Source of the DNA: Lysobacter alkalisoli
Lineage (GTDB): Bacteria; Pseudomonadota; Gammaproteobacteria; Xanthomonadales; Xanthomonadaceae
Length of the DNA stretch: 64,000 nucleotides
Assembly (NCBI RefSeq): GCF_006547045.1
Contig: NZ_CP041242.1
Coordinates: forward strand, 1,994,001 to 2,058,000
Direction: 5' to 3'
In this document: in pieces, positions 9,330-17,909 of the stretch
Position numbering within the stretch: position 1 is the stretch's first letter
Layout of the letters: each line of letters begins with the position of its first letter
Notes under the pieces: model-generated
Told to the model about the DNA's origin: nothing
The model's database searches: none
The model's input: the letters and a program-made list of their open reading frames with translations, nothing else
Made by a program: the position numbers and the translations under genes

Positions 9330-9593
9330 CTACAGCCCCGCCGCCGTCTCGAACATTCGCTTGGCCAGTTCCACCGCCACTGCCAACATCCACCCGCCGC
9401 ACATCAGGCAGACGACCACGACGACGACAAGCTTGGGCACGAACGTCAGGGTCATTTCCTGTATCTGGGTAACAACCTGGACGACCGAGATCAACAGGCC
9501 GACCACCAGCGTCGCCAGCAGGATCGGAGCAGCCAGCTTTGCCGCCGACAGCAATGTGTCCGTCAGCAGACGGACGGCGAAATCCGCATCCAT
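9330..9593 (-). CDS. fliQ: Flagellar export apparatus protein FliQ
   Basis: An 87-residue protein, standard FliQ length, with two membrane segments (LAAPILLATLVVGLLISVVQ and KLVVVVVVCLMCGGWMLAVA) separated by the highly conserved VVTQIQEMTLTFVPK loop. FliQ forms part of the helical export channel with FliP and FliR. The start at 9593 lies four bases after the stop of the TPR gene, so both are probably one transcript. Confidence 0.95.
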   Translation of the reverse strand: MDADFAVRLLTDTLLSAAKLAAPILLATLVVGLLISVVQVVTQIQEMTLTFVPKLVVVVVVCLMCGGWMLAVAVELAKRMFETAAGL

Positions 9594-9597
9594 ATGC

Positions 9598-10746
9598 TTA
9601 CCGTTGCTGTGCCTTGAGGATCGACTTGAGGCGACCTGCAAAATCGCGAACCGGCATCTGCGTTGCGATATTCCCTGCCTGCAGCAGGTTGGCCAGCATC
9701 TCCTGTGATCGCTCGGCATCACCACGCCCCTCAGTCACCAGGCTCTGGGCGTAATGCGCGGTAAAGGCATCCGGATCCAGGCGAAGGGCGCGCTTGATCG
9801 CCTCATCCGCCGTCGCATAGTCACCCATCAATGCCGCGACCAATGCAAGCCCGCCATGCGTGTCGCCGAAGTTTCGGTCCAGTGCGTACGCGCTCTGGTA
9901 GCTCGACTCCGCACCTACCAGATTCCCCTGTAGCAATTGCGACCATGCAAGCGCGTGCCACGTGCCGATGTGATCGGGCATCGCGCGGACCGCCGATTCG
10001 AGCACAGCCTGCGCGCGTGCCAGATCGTTGCGCAACATCCATACCTGGCCGTAGCCCGACAAGGCGCGACCGGAATTGGCATGCTGGGCCAAAGCCTGCT
10101 CGAACAGCGACTGCGCCTCATCCAGGTCCTGTCGCCACAAGGCCAGCGTGCCGGCGACCAGCAGCGCTTCATGTTGTTCCGGATTACGCTGCAGGCACTC
10201 CCGCGCTGCAATGTCCGCCAGTTCGTGCTCGCCGGAATCGAACAGCGCCAAAGCACGTACGCCGAGTGCGGTGCTGTCATCGGGCGACATCTCGAGCGCA
10301 TCCGCCAGGCTGGCCAGAGCGGCGGCGTAATCATCCTGCATCAGTGCGATGCGCGCCTTGAGTATCGCCAGATCAACCGTATTGCCGTGCCGCATGGTCG
10401 CAGCATCAACGCACCCCATCGCTTCGGCGACATGGTGCTGGCACAGTTGGCTGAAGGCCAGATCGTGCCACAACCCGACGCTATCGTGCCCGGCATCGAT
10501 CAGATCGCGATAGCGCCCTTCGGCCACGGCATAGCGCCCCGATGCCAGTGCTGCTCGCGCCAGGCGATAACGCACACCTGCCGCTGCAGCCACTTCATCC
10601 GGCAGTGCACCGAGAGCGGCTTCCGCATCTGCATGCCTGCCCTGCTCGAACAGCGCATCGGCAAGTTCGCAGGCAAGCTCGGTATTGGAAGGGTCGACAA
10701 CTAGAAAGTCACGCAGCCGCGCGACTCGCACATCCTTACGATCCAT
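9598..10746 (-). CDS. Tetratricopeptide-repeat protein at head of the flagellar operon
   Basis: A 382-residue protein made almost entirely of TPR-like helical repeats, for example AEAALGALPDEVAAAAGVRY, DEAQSLFEQALAQHANSGRA and TADEAIKRALRLDPDAFTAH. No signal peptide or membrane segment is visible, so it is probably cytoplasmic. The last 25 residues (FAGRLKSILKAQQR end) lie outside the repeats. It is not a standard flagellar gene. Its four-base spacing to fliQ and its position as first gene after a promoter-like site suggest a scaffold, chaperone or regulator for this flagellar system, which is inference. It may act with the second TPR protein at 11,334-11,891. Confidence 0.75.
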   Translation of the reverse strand: MDRKDVRVARLRDFLVVDPSNTELACELADALFEQGRHADAEAALGALPDEVAAAAGVRYRLARAALASGRYAVAEGRYRDLIDAGHDSVGLWHDLAFSQLCQHHVAEAMGCVDAATMRHGNTVDLAILKARIALMQDDYAAALASLADALEMSPDDSTALGVRALALFDSGEHELADIAARECLQRNPEQHEALLVAGTLALWRQDLDEAQSLFEQALAQHANSGRALSGYGQVWMLRNDLARAQAVLESAVRAMPDHIGTWHALAWSQLLQGNLVGAESSYQSAYALDRNFGDTHGGLALVAALMGDYATADEAIKRALRLDPDAFTAHYAQSLVTEGRGDAERSQEMLANLLQAGNIATQMPVRDFAGRLKSILKAQQR

Positions 10747-10872
10747 GATCCTGACGTGGCCCCTGGTACATCCATCGCAATGCCGATTCGCACCCATCCC
10801 CATAGGTACGGATCAGCCCCCTGTGTCATCACGATGCGCCAATCCTGTCGACTCATCGCGTAAGCGGCCGCA

Positions 10873-10912
10873 CACTATCGCGAGTAATCGATGCAAGTCA
10901 ACAAAATTTTGT
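10873..10912 (-). promoter_or_regulatory. Sigma-70-like promoter overlapped by a 12-bp palindrome
   Basis: In the 206-base gap before the TPR/fliQ gene the minus strand has TTGACT (10901-10896), a 16-17 base spacer and GATAGT/ATAGTG (10879-10873), a fair sigma-70 match about 125 bases before the ATG at 10746. The perfect palindrome ACAAAATTTTGT at 10901-10912 touches the -35 box and could be an operator. No sigma-54 (-24/-12) box was seen. Assignment is by eye only. Confidence 0.4.
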
Positions 10913-10952
10913 GACGAATGCCGCCAGATCAAGGAAAGCGGTGGTCTGAAAC

Positions 10953-11330
10953 CTAGCGCTGGAGGTCACGAATCAACCGCGCGAACGCGGCACGATGCTG
11001 CTCGTTCGCCTCCAGGGTCTGCACCACCGTCTCCAGCATGGGTTGCCAGTCGCGATGCTCGCGCAACTCGGCCCCGAACTCCCACAGCAGTATCGCTCGC
11101 ACGATCCGGGTCCGAACTGGCGCCAATGCCCGGGGATCCGCCGGATCGACACCCTTGGCGATGATCGCCAACTCGCGCCTCAGAGCTGCAGGGTCACGTT
11201 TTCTGGCGGGCGCGCGCTCTTCCGCCCGGGAGGTCTGGCGGCCCTGGGTGCTTCGCTCGCTCTTGCGCGCCATCTCCGCCCGGAGGGCGGCCAACAGATG
11301 GCCGGCAGACGATAGCGGGTCGATAGGCAC
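10953..11330 (-). CDS. Small basic hypothetical protein
   Basis: A 125-residue protein I do not recognise, with a GTG start at 11330. The first half is charged and low in complexity (RKSERSTQGRQTSRAEERAP then ARKRDPAALRRELA). The second half looks like a compact helical domain (VRTRIVRAILLWEFGAELRE, DWQPMLETVVQTLEANEQHR). No signal peptide or membrane segment is visible. It begins three bases after the stop of the second TPR gene and precedes the promoter-like region of the flagellar operon. A similar position in related flagellar clusters would support a role there; from this sequence alone no function can be given. Confidence 0.6.
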   Translation of the reverse strand: MPIDPLSSAGHLLAALRAEMARKSERSTQGRQTSRAEERAPARKRDPAALRRELAIIAKGVDPADPRALAPVRTRIVRAILLWEFGAELREHRDWQPMLETVVQTLEANEQHRAAFARLIRDLQR

Positions 11331-11333
11331 GGA

Positions 11334-11891
11334 TCAGCCCTGGCGACCGTATCCGGTCATGAACATCGGCGCGGCATGAGGCGGCATGCCCGATGCGGCG
11401 GTACCCGCCACATCCGCGTCCCGCTGCAATTGCGCCAGCAGACGCTGCATGTCGGCCGCCAGTGCCGGAATCTCCTGCGGCAGTGCAACACCGGCCTGCA
11501 ATTCGCGGATCGCGGCGACCCTGTCCTCTTCGGCGATGGCCGACAAGGCGCGGGCGTAAGCACCCAGTGCATCCTCCTGCCCCGTCAGCGGTTGCAGGAT
11601 CCGGCCGGCTTCGCCCCCCAGCCCTTTCATCACCAGCAGTTGCCCCAACTGGAAACGCGCAGCCGGAAGTCCGGGGTCCTGTGCCAGCACGGCCCGAAAG
11701 CCCTCCTCGGCGCGGTCGAACAGCCCCATCTGGGCGTGCTGGGCCGCCAGCAGGTAACGGCCGAGGTGGTGCGAGGGCTCGCGCTCGACCAGCGTCTTCA
11801 GCATCACCACGGCGTCGGCATCGCGGTCGACGTTGATCGCCTCGAGCGAGAGGCGGAGCAGTTCTTCGTTGTCCAGCTTGTCGTATTGCAT
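11334..11891 (-). CDS. Tetratricopeptide-repeat protein
   Basis: About 185 residues with tandem TPR-like helices: NEELLRLSLEAINVDRDADA, then LLAAQHAQMGLFDRAEEGFR and DPGLPAARFQLGQLLVMKG. The C-terminal third is looser, with LPQEIPALAADMQRLLAQLQ and a Pro/Met-rich tail. ATG 11891 has GGAA six bases upstream; an ATG two codons earlier (11897) is possible. It pairs with the small hypothetical gene (3-base gap) upstream of the flagellar genes. It is the last chromosomal gene before the integrase remnant and Rhs island, so upstream partners may have been displaced. Confidence 0.7.
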   Translation of the reverse strand: MQYDKLDNEELLRLSLEAINVDRDADAVVMLKTLVEREPSHHLGRYLLAAQHAQMGLFDRAEEGFRAVLAQDPGLPAARFQLGQLLVMKGLGGEAGRILQPLTGQEDALGAYARALSAIAEEDRVAAIRELQAGVALPQEIPALAADMQRLLAQLQRDADVAGTAASGMPPHAAPMFMTGYGRQG

Positions 11892-11915
11892 GGGCATTCC
11901 AGCAGGTGGGCAGGA

Positions 11916-11982
11916 TGGCCCGGGGTGCCCCGGGACCACGGCGCCGCGGTGAGTCGGGGATGCGGCTTGGCACCCCGGGCCA
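11916..11982. repeat. 14-bp perfect inverted repeat at the edge of the Rhs island
   Basis: TGGCCCGGGGTGCC at 11916-11929 is exactly the reverse complement of GGCACCCCGGGCCA at 11969-11982, with 39 bases between. It lies between the start of the TPR gene (11891) and the first recognisable integrase codons (about 12,011). It could be a strong stem-loop or the relic of an element end. Confidence 0.6.
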
Positions 11983-12010
11983 CTTACATGACTTCCGCTG
12001 CGACAGGCAG

Positions 12011-12718
12011 GAGTTTAGCCCCAAGCCCCTCGACTTCCGGCGCCATGCTGGCAGCAACGGCATGACCGTCGGACACGACTTCGTCAACGAACTGCGGCGA
12101 AATCACGCACACGAGATCCAACGCCTGCGCAAGCAGATCGCCCAGCGGCGTCCCGGACCCGGCCGGAAGAACCGCATCTGGGCCATGGACGGCAGCACCA
12201 AGACCGACACGGCCGGCGAACGGCACTTCATCCTCGGCCTGCTCGATCATGGCACCCGCCGCTGCCTCGCCCTGCACCCCCTGCCGGACAAGCGCAGCCT
12301 CACCCTCTTGCGCGTCCTGCTCGGCGCCATCGTGCGCCACGGCAGACCGAAGGTCCTGCGTACCGACAACGAAGCCATCTTCACCAGCCGGCTGTTTCGC
12401 TTCGGCTTGCAGGTGCTCGGCATCCGGCACCAGACGACGGACCTGCACTCGCCCTGGCAGAACGGTCGGATCGAGCGCCTCTTCGGCACCCTCAAGGCCA
12501 GACTCAACCATTGGACGGTGCAGGACTGCAGCGGCCTGCATGCCGCGCTGCTGGAATTCCGCTTCTGGTACAACCACGTCCGGCCCCACCAACATCTGCA
12601 CGGCCGCACCCCGGCCGAAGTGTGGGACGGCATCGACATCTATCGCCGCCCCGTCAAGCGGCGCGTGTTCTACGAGGCTTGGAATGGATTGCTGCAGGGC
12701 GAGTGGTTCATCCACTGA
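12011..12718 (+). pseudogene. 5'-truncated DDE (rve-type) integrase/transposase remnant
   Basis: The reading frame carries an intact catalytic core: first Asp in WAMDGSTKTD, second Asp in VLRTDNEAIFTS, and Glu in NGRIERLFGTLK, then a C-terminal NHVRPHQHLHGRTPAEVW element. It is related to, but clearly diverged from, the two full 292-residue integrases at 16,782 and 29,450. Homology fades upstream of the helix-turn-helix-like stretch (FRRHAGSNGMTVGHDFV), so the first 75 or so residues are missing. It lies on the opposite strand to the toxin modules, downstream of immunity D, matching the position of the other integrases relative to their modules. Confidence 0.75.
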
Positions 12719-12897
12719 CGCTGACGGACGCAACCATCGCTGCCACCGGCCTGTCCGCATTCGCGGAGGGGCCGGCGTGCCCGCATATCCGGAAATCCGG
12801 CTCCGGCAGTGCCCGAGGCGCGGCTGGCATCCCTTGTTCACCTCACGTTGACCGGCCTGACGCCTCAAAAGCGCTCCTCGGGCACTATCAATTGCGC

Positions 12898-12930
12898 AAA
12901 AAATGAGCCGCCGCGCATACAGCGGCGCTC
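12898..12930 (-). terminator. Rho-independent terminator-like hairpin after module D
   Basis: On the minus strand GAGCGCCGC, a short loop and GCGGCGGCTC form a stem with one bulged base, followed by A and six T. It lies about 150 bases past the immunity D stop and could end the D transcript. The remainder of the 367-base gap 12,719-13,085 holds repeat R1 and no gene. Confidence 0.5.
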
Positions 12931-12953
12931 ATGCAGACAACAGACAGCACACA

Positions 12954-13055
12954 CAACCGAAATCGGCCGCGAACGGCCATAATTCCGGGCTACGGCCGGC
13001 AAAAAAACCGGCCGCAGGGAAGGATCGGGGTCAACCTGACAGCTGACAGGACAGT
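12954..13055 (-). repeat. Module-end repeat R1 (short form)
   Basis: About 102 bases nearly identical to parts of R2, R3 and R4. It starts 30 bases past the stop of immunity D. On the minus strand it begins TGTCCTGTCAGCTGTCAG and contains a GGCCG-TTCG-CGGCC hairpin and a CGGCCGG/CCGGCCG stem around a T run. The outer 40 bases seen in the other copies are missing here. Confidence 0.85.
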
Positions 13056-13085
13056 GGGTAGGCTTTTTTAGCAGCTAGAGAAGGG

Positions 13086-13556
13086 CTACGAATTACGCTC
13101 CACTCGGATCAGATCGCCGTAATGGCCAAACTTCGGCTTTGGGGAATAGTTAGCGGCCACATCAGCACTCGATGTTGCTGTTTCGAGCTTATGTGGATTG
13201 AAAAACTCCCGCCTTGTCGCGACCACTCCATCTCGGCCAAAGATGTACGAAGTACCGCTAATAACCCTATCCGTATCGCCTTCGAATTCTCGATACGTCG
13301 CCATCGTCAGAAAAAGCTTCCCTGGCTCAACTTCCTGAAAGTCATATGACAAGGATTCGCGAAGATGCTCGTCAAGGAAGCTGACGCCAACCGCCTTTTC
13401 GGCCACCTCCAAAAAGCAATACGGGTGCTCGATAGCGCCAACGAGAACCGTATAAGGCAATCCCTTCTCATGCGCAGCCTTGGCCTGATCCTCAGACCAC
13501 ATCTCCGTAGGGCTCTTCTTGGCACGAAACCACGACTTACAGAAAAATACGTCCAT
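13086..13556 (-). CDS. Probable immunity protein for Rhs tip D
   Basis: A 156-residue protein without signal peptide or membrane segment, so it should act in the cytoplasm. The ATG at 13556 shares one base with the stop of the rhs D tip (TGATG), the tight coupling typical of toxin-immunity pairs. Features include an N-terminal KSWFRAKKSPTEMWSEDQAK and a tail with REFFNPHKLETATSSADVAA. Base use is more AT-rich than the Rhs core, as is usual for tip/immunity cassettes. I do not recognise the family by name; the immunity call rests on position, size and overlap. A TTG one codon upstream could also start it. Confidence 0.7.
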   Translation of the reverse strand: MDVFFCKSWFRAKKSPTEMWSEDQAKAAHEKGLPYTVLVGAIEHPYCFLEVAEKAVGVSFLDEHLRESLSYDFQEVEPGKLFLTMATYREFEGDTDRVISGTSYIFGRDGVVATRREFFNPHKLETATSSADVAANYSPKPKFGHYGDLIRVERNS

Positions 13557-16500
13557 CAATAAATCCTACCGTTAACGTCACGAATCAGAACACCAGCGCG
13601 ATTTGCACCATCCAGGACAGATGGCGGAATTGGCCGCACTTGCACCGGCACTTCAAGAATGTATTGACCGCGCAAAATCTGCCCCGACAACTGACCACTA
13701 GAGGGAACATTTGCGATCACCCCACCAACGGGGTACTTGGCAGGAATTTCATTAATATACCCCAGCGCGGTTTGCGGCTGGATGTCAGCGAACTGAGTGA
13801 ACTTACGCGAGACGATTTCACCAGCAGCCGGGCTGTAAGAGTCTAGCCGGTAGTAACCAGCTCCCCCGGGCTTGTTGATATAGACCTCGTTATACGGATA
13901 CGCCACTGCACGCTCTGCATTGAACGCATTGCCAGCATCAAGGCGCTGTAGCCACTGCGGCCGGCTACTGACTCTTTCGACGCTGTTTGGAACTATACCT
14001 CCCTCCAAAGGCTGCCTCGGCCTGACCCGCACAGAGGCAGGACGCAACGCGCTGCCGCCGCGCCCCAAGGTCGCCAAATCACCCGCCGCCATCGCGAGTT
14101 CCGGCGGCGCGCCTGCGTCAACCAACGCACCACTTAGCGCGCTAGCCCTGTACGCGTCGACCTTCGCAACGGTCTGTTGCCATTCAATCTCCCGCCGAGC
14201 AGCCGCCGCCGAGTCATAAGCCATCATCCGCGGCATGGGCTTGCCCGTGCGCGCAATAGACTCTAGATCGGCCTTGTACTCTGCGTCCGAGTACCGCACG
14301 CCAAGACGCTCACCGATGGGCAACTGCCAGTGTTGCGGACCGGTCCGGCGCGCATCCGCCTGTAGTTGCGCCGTGAAGTTCTGCACGCTTGTACTGGCGG
14401 TGTATCGCGCAGGTGGGCTGCTCCACTGAACGGCATCGATCCGCCGGCGCTGCACATCGACCCATTGCTGCCTGCTTTGGTTCCAGCCGTAGAAGTACCA
14501 GCCGTCAGGCGAGTACCCGTCCGCTACCGCAGTCACCCTGACTTCGTTGCGTATGCCCGCATCGTCGTATGTACCGGGCACGTGCAGGCCGATATCCGTA
14601 TTGGAGCCCGATATCGGCATATTCATCGGCCCGATGGCATTGCTGCGCGGCGCATCGAAGCTGACCGACACAGTGTTGCTGTAGCCCTCATTGACGCCGC
14701 CCATGGCCGCTGTTCCAGCCCCGGCACGGCTGGCCAGCCATTGCTCGGTACCGTGTCCAAGTTCACGTCCCAGCGCATTGCCGAATGCGTCGGCAAACAC
14801 TGTCGCGTAATCCGACGTGTGCAAGGTTTGCCCGGACGACGAACGCAAAGCCAAACTGACCATGCCCCCGGTCGTCCCGTAGGTGAAGCGGTTGGCAAAG
14901 TCGGTCTTCAAGTCCAGCTTGCCGGCGATCATCGGTGCAATCTTGGCCGCGCCCAAGCTGCTCACCGCACTGGCGGCGATGCTGTTCCAGCTGAAGCTGA
15001 CGTCCATGCCGGCCAACTTCTGGCCGGCATAGTTGGCGCCGGCATTGGCCACGGCCAGGGCCGCGGCCTTGCCCCATTGCGGCGCACCGGACAGGGCGCC
15101 GCCTACCGTCCCGAACTGGGCGACCAGACCACCCGTGATCGCGCCGGTGATACCGCCGGCTGCCACCCCGCGCCAGCTGAAGCTGGTCACGCCCATGGCA
15201 CTGCCAACGGCACTGCTGGCGGCAGCCCCTGCCGCACCTGCAATAGCGCCAACGACCGCCGCCTGACCCACTGAGAGTGCGGAGGCCGCTACACCATACA
15301 TAGCACCGGCCGCTGCGCCTGCCGTGAACACGGTGACCGCCACTGCCACAACCACGATCAGGATCATCGCCACCGCATTGCAGCTGTTCTTCGGCGGCGG
15401 CGTGATGTACGGCAAGCCCGGCGCGGTGTTGCCGATCGCCTCGCTGGGGTTGTACGGCTTGAACGTGTTCGCGTCGTTGCTGCTGACCCGGGTGCTCGGG
15501 GCGTTGAGCTGGGTGCCCGCGGTCAGCGGGGTGTCCGGGTCGCCCAGGCCGTTGGCGTCGGCCAGCACGTACCACAGCTGCGGGGTGCCGTAGACGCGCT
15601 GCGCCAGGCCGCGCAACGTCTCCCCCGCCAGCACCGTCACCTTGCCGCCGCCGGCCTCGTAACGGCCGCTGCCGCCCAGGCCCTGCAGCTGCGTCTGATC
15701 GCCGCGGCTGCCGTAGCGGGTGCGGATCTGGCCGCCCTCCTTCAACTCCGCATGCTGCTGGCCACCGGCATGCACGAACAGGTAGTTCGGCTTCGGGTTG
15801 TTCGGCTGGTTCGGGTCGTCCTGGCGGAACACCCCGTCCTCGATCCGGCCCTCGCGCCGCCGCTGCACCTGGCCGTCGCCGGTGTACGCGTAGTAGCGCA
15901 TCCGGTCGTCGACGTTGTCGTAGTTGGTCTTCTCGAGCTGGCTCAGCAGCCGGCCCATGCCGTCGTAGGTCAGCGTGTTGGTCGTGGTCTTGTAGTCGGG
16001 GTTGCTGCTGCTGCCGGTGACCGTGCGCTCCTGGTAGCTGCCCCAGCCCTGCCAGGTGCTGGTGTAGGTGTGCGTCGCCCAGCCGATGTCATGGCCCCGG
16101 TAGCGGTAGCTCTGCAGCCGCCCCAGCGTGTCGTAGCCGCTGCTGCCGTCGGCCTTGGTGTACAGCACCTCGCTGCGCAGCTGCAGCACCCCCAGGTCGG
16201 TACGCTGGTTGCCCGACGGCCCCTCCAGCGGCGTGCCGAACGCCTGCCACCAGTCGCCGTCCGGGCGGCCCCGGGTCGTCTGCTTCACCACCCGCCCGTC
16301 GCCATCGAAGCTGAACTGCTCCGCGCCACTGAGCCAGCCGCCGATCTGCAGGTCCCAGTAGATCTCCTCGGCGCCCTCCCGGTAACTCACCTGCCGGGTC
16401 GCGTCGCTGGCGAAGTAGCCGCGTGTCTCCACCAGCCGGCCCGCCACGTCGTAGGTGTACGCCTTCGATACGCCCCGGCCGCTGCCGCCCAGCTGCTCGC

Positions 16501-16624
16501 GGTGGAACTCCAGCACCTTCTGCCCGCGCAGGTCGTACGCGCTGCGGTACACGTAGCCGACGCCGTCGTGGTAGCGGAACCGCGAGACCTCACGGCCGGC
16601 GGCGTCGTAGTGCAGCTCGTACGA
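13556..16624 (-). pseudogene. Displaced 5'-truncated Rhs C-terminal cassette D (intact toxin tip)
   Basis: The frame is open from the junction at 16624 to the stop at 13556 (about 1,020 codons) but has no start of its own; it begins inside the second YD block at YELHYDAAGREVSRFRYHDG. In order it holds YD repeats, a LysM-like domain (VTVLAGETLRGLAQRVYGTP), a PPPK linker, a membrane segment (AVAMILIVVVAVAVTVFTAG), Gly/Ala-rich sequence and the tip. The last 130 residues carry YPYNEVYINKPGGAGYYRLD, then GEIVSRKFTQFADIQPQTAL and a ILEVPVQVRPIPP end. The Asp plus Glu-x-x-x-Arg-Lys arrangement recalls PD-(D/E)xK nucleases, but that is uncertain. It is probably a silent donor module for rhs A. Confidence 0.75.
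15381..16624 (-). repeat. Rhs core repeat, copy D (1,244 bp)
   Basis: Aligned without gaps to 28,049-29,292 and 33,241-34,484, and to 20,178-21,420 with one base missing there. It is the most diverged copy, with several amino-acid changes (for example LQLRSEV, GRVVKQT, SQLEKTN). Confidence 0.9.
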
Positions 16625-16781
16625 TTCAGACGCGGCGGCCCGGAGAACCCGACTTGCCCTGCCCTTTACGGGCCATCAGAAGAAATCAATCCGGGAGCGT
16701 GCGGGATGGTTTAGGGGCCGCGCGCTAAACCTTCGTCCTGCGGCGCAGGATCAACCCCGGAAGCACAATCCGAGTTCCCCA

Positions 16782-17660
16782 GTGCATTCCCTGGCATTCC
16801 TGCTGCTGTTCCTCTACGTCTGGCTGTGCCGCCTTGCCGACGAGTGGCCTGCGCGGCATCGCGTCCATCGCCCGTTCCGGCGCCATCCGACACCCGTTGC
16901 CCTCAGTCCGGGCAACGCCCCTCGGGCCGTTGCCGGCAAGAAGCCCGCATGGGCGACGACCGCCCTGATCCGGCTGGCTGCGCGCACACCCAAGGCGCTC
17001 GCCAGTTGCCGCCGCCTGAGCGGTCGATTCAATCGCCGCTTCGCCTCGCGTGGCGTCACCGTCAGCCACGATTGGGTCTGGAAGCAGCTGAAACAGCATG
17101 CGCCGGCCATCGCCCGGCAACGCCGACGATGGCGAGCGTGCGGGCCGCGACCACTGCCCGTCAACGACACCTGGGCAGCCGACCTGACCGGTCTCACCGA
17201 CGCAACCGGAGAGACCCACCTCGTCTTCGGCCTGCTCGACCACGGCAGTCGCGCCCTGCTCTCGCTGCGGTGCCTCCGGCGGAAAACATCGATTACGATC
17301 CTGCGGGCGCTGCTCGATGCCTGTGAACGCCACGGCATTCCCCGCGCACTGCGTACCGACAACGAAGCCATGTTCACCAGCGCCCTGTTCCGGTTCGCGC
17401 TGCGCTGGCTCGGCATCCGCCATCAGCGTAGCGCCCCGGGCTGTCCGTGGCAGAACGGGCGCATCGAGCGGTTCTTCGGCACCCTCAAGCGTGAGCTTGA
17501 AATACTGGTGCCACCCTCGTTGGGCACGCTACCGGCCCGATTGAGTCTGTTCGCCAGCTACTACAACGCCCGCCGCCCACATATGGCACTGAACGACCGC
17601 ACTCCGGCGCAGGCCTGGCAGGCGGGCGGCGGGACACGTCATCGGGCCGATTCGGGATAG
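16782..17660 (+). CDS. DDE (rve-type) integrase/transposase, copy 1
   Basis: A 292-residue protein with a complete catalytic triad: Asp134 (TWAADLTG), Asp193 (RTDNEAMF) and Glu229 (NGRIERFFGT), with 35 residues between the last two, as in retroviral-type integrase cores. An N-terminal helix-turn-helix-like region (CRRLSGRFNRRFASRGVTVS) precedes it, and the end carries YYNARRPHMALNDRTPAQAW. There is no separate orfA. It is identical to the copy at 29,450 and related to the remnant at 12,011. It is transcribed against the flanking Rhs modules. Whether it moves the cassettes or itself is not known. Confidence 0.85.
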   Translation: MHSLAFLLLFLYVWLCRLADEWPARHRVHRPFRRHPTPVALSPGNAPRAVAGKKPAWATTALIRLAARTPKALASCRRLSGRFNRRFASRGVTVSHDWVWKQLKQHAPAIARQRRRWRACGPRPLPVNDTWAADLTGLTDATGETHLVFGLLDHGSRALLSLRCLRRKTSITILRALLDACERHGIPRALRTDNEAMFTSALFRFALRWLGIRHQRSAPGCPWQNGRIERFFGTLKRELEILVPPSLGTLPARLSLFASYYNARRPHMALNDRTPAQAWQAGGGTRHRADSG

Positions 17661-17766
17661 CGCCAGTTCCGGTGGTATCGGCGAGCCCACCGCGCAGTCG
17701 AAGCGACAACCCAGAGCACGGACATCGCGGTGTCTGCGAGGAACCGTGCCCGCACGCTGCCGAACG

Positions 17767-17909
17767 CGCCCGAAAACAGGGCCGCAGGCCCCAACACCCC
17801 GCCGTTCGCAACCGAAATCGGCCGCGAACGGCCATAATTCCGGGCTACGGCCGGCAAAAAATACCGGCCGCAGGGAAGGATCGGGGTCAACCTGACAGCT
17901 GACAGGACA
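17767..17909 (-). repeat. Module-end repeat R2 (143 bp)
   Basis: It directly abuts the stop codon of immunity C (17910). Minus-strand order: TGTCCTGTCAGCTGTCAGG, a CGGCCGG stem around a T run, a GGCCG-TTCG-CGGCC tetraloop hairpin, and a GGGGCC-TGC-GGCCC stem followed by TGTTTTC. Three stable hairpins suggest termination or mRNA 3'-end protection for the module. Confidence 0.9.

Larger units (their letters stand above)
16625..17909 (+). mobile_element. 1,285-bp integrase-bearing block, copy 1
   Basis: It runs from the break in the Rhs core (after TACGA at 16624) through the integrase gene to the end of repeat R2, which abuts the stop of immunity C. It matches 29,293-30,577 with equal length and no difference that I could find by eye. 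No clear terminal inverted repeats or target duplication were seen, so it may be a co-duplicated spacer and not an independent insertion sequence. Confidence 0.7.

Noticed and set aside
1-9593. A virulence (non-flagellar) type III secretion system
   Set aside because: Rod, P-ring and L-ring genes (flgG, flgI, flgH, flgA) are specific to flagella, and no needle, translocon or secretin gene is present.
16625-17909. A standard insertion sequence with inverted ends
   Set aside because: I could not find terminal inverted repeats or target duplications at either copy, and both copies share the same joint with the Rhs core, so I call it an integrase-bearing block only.
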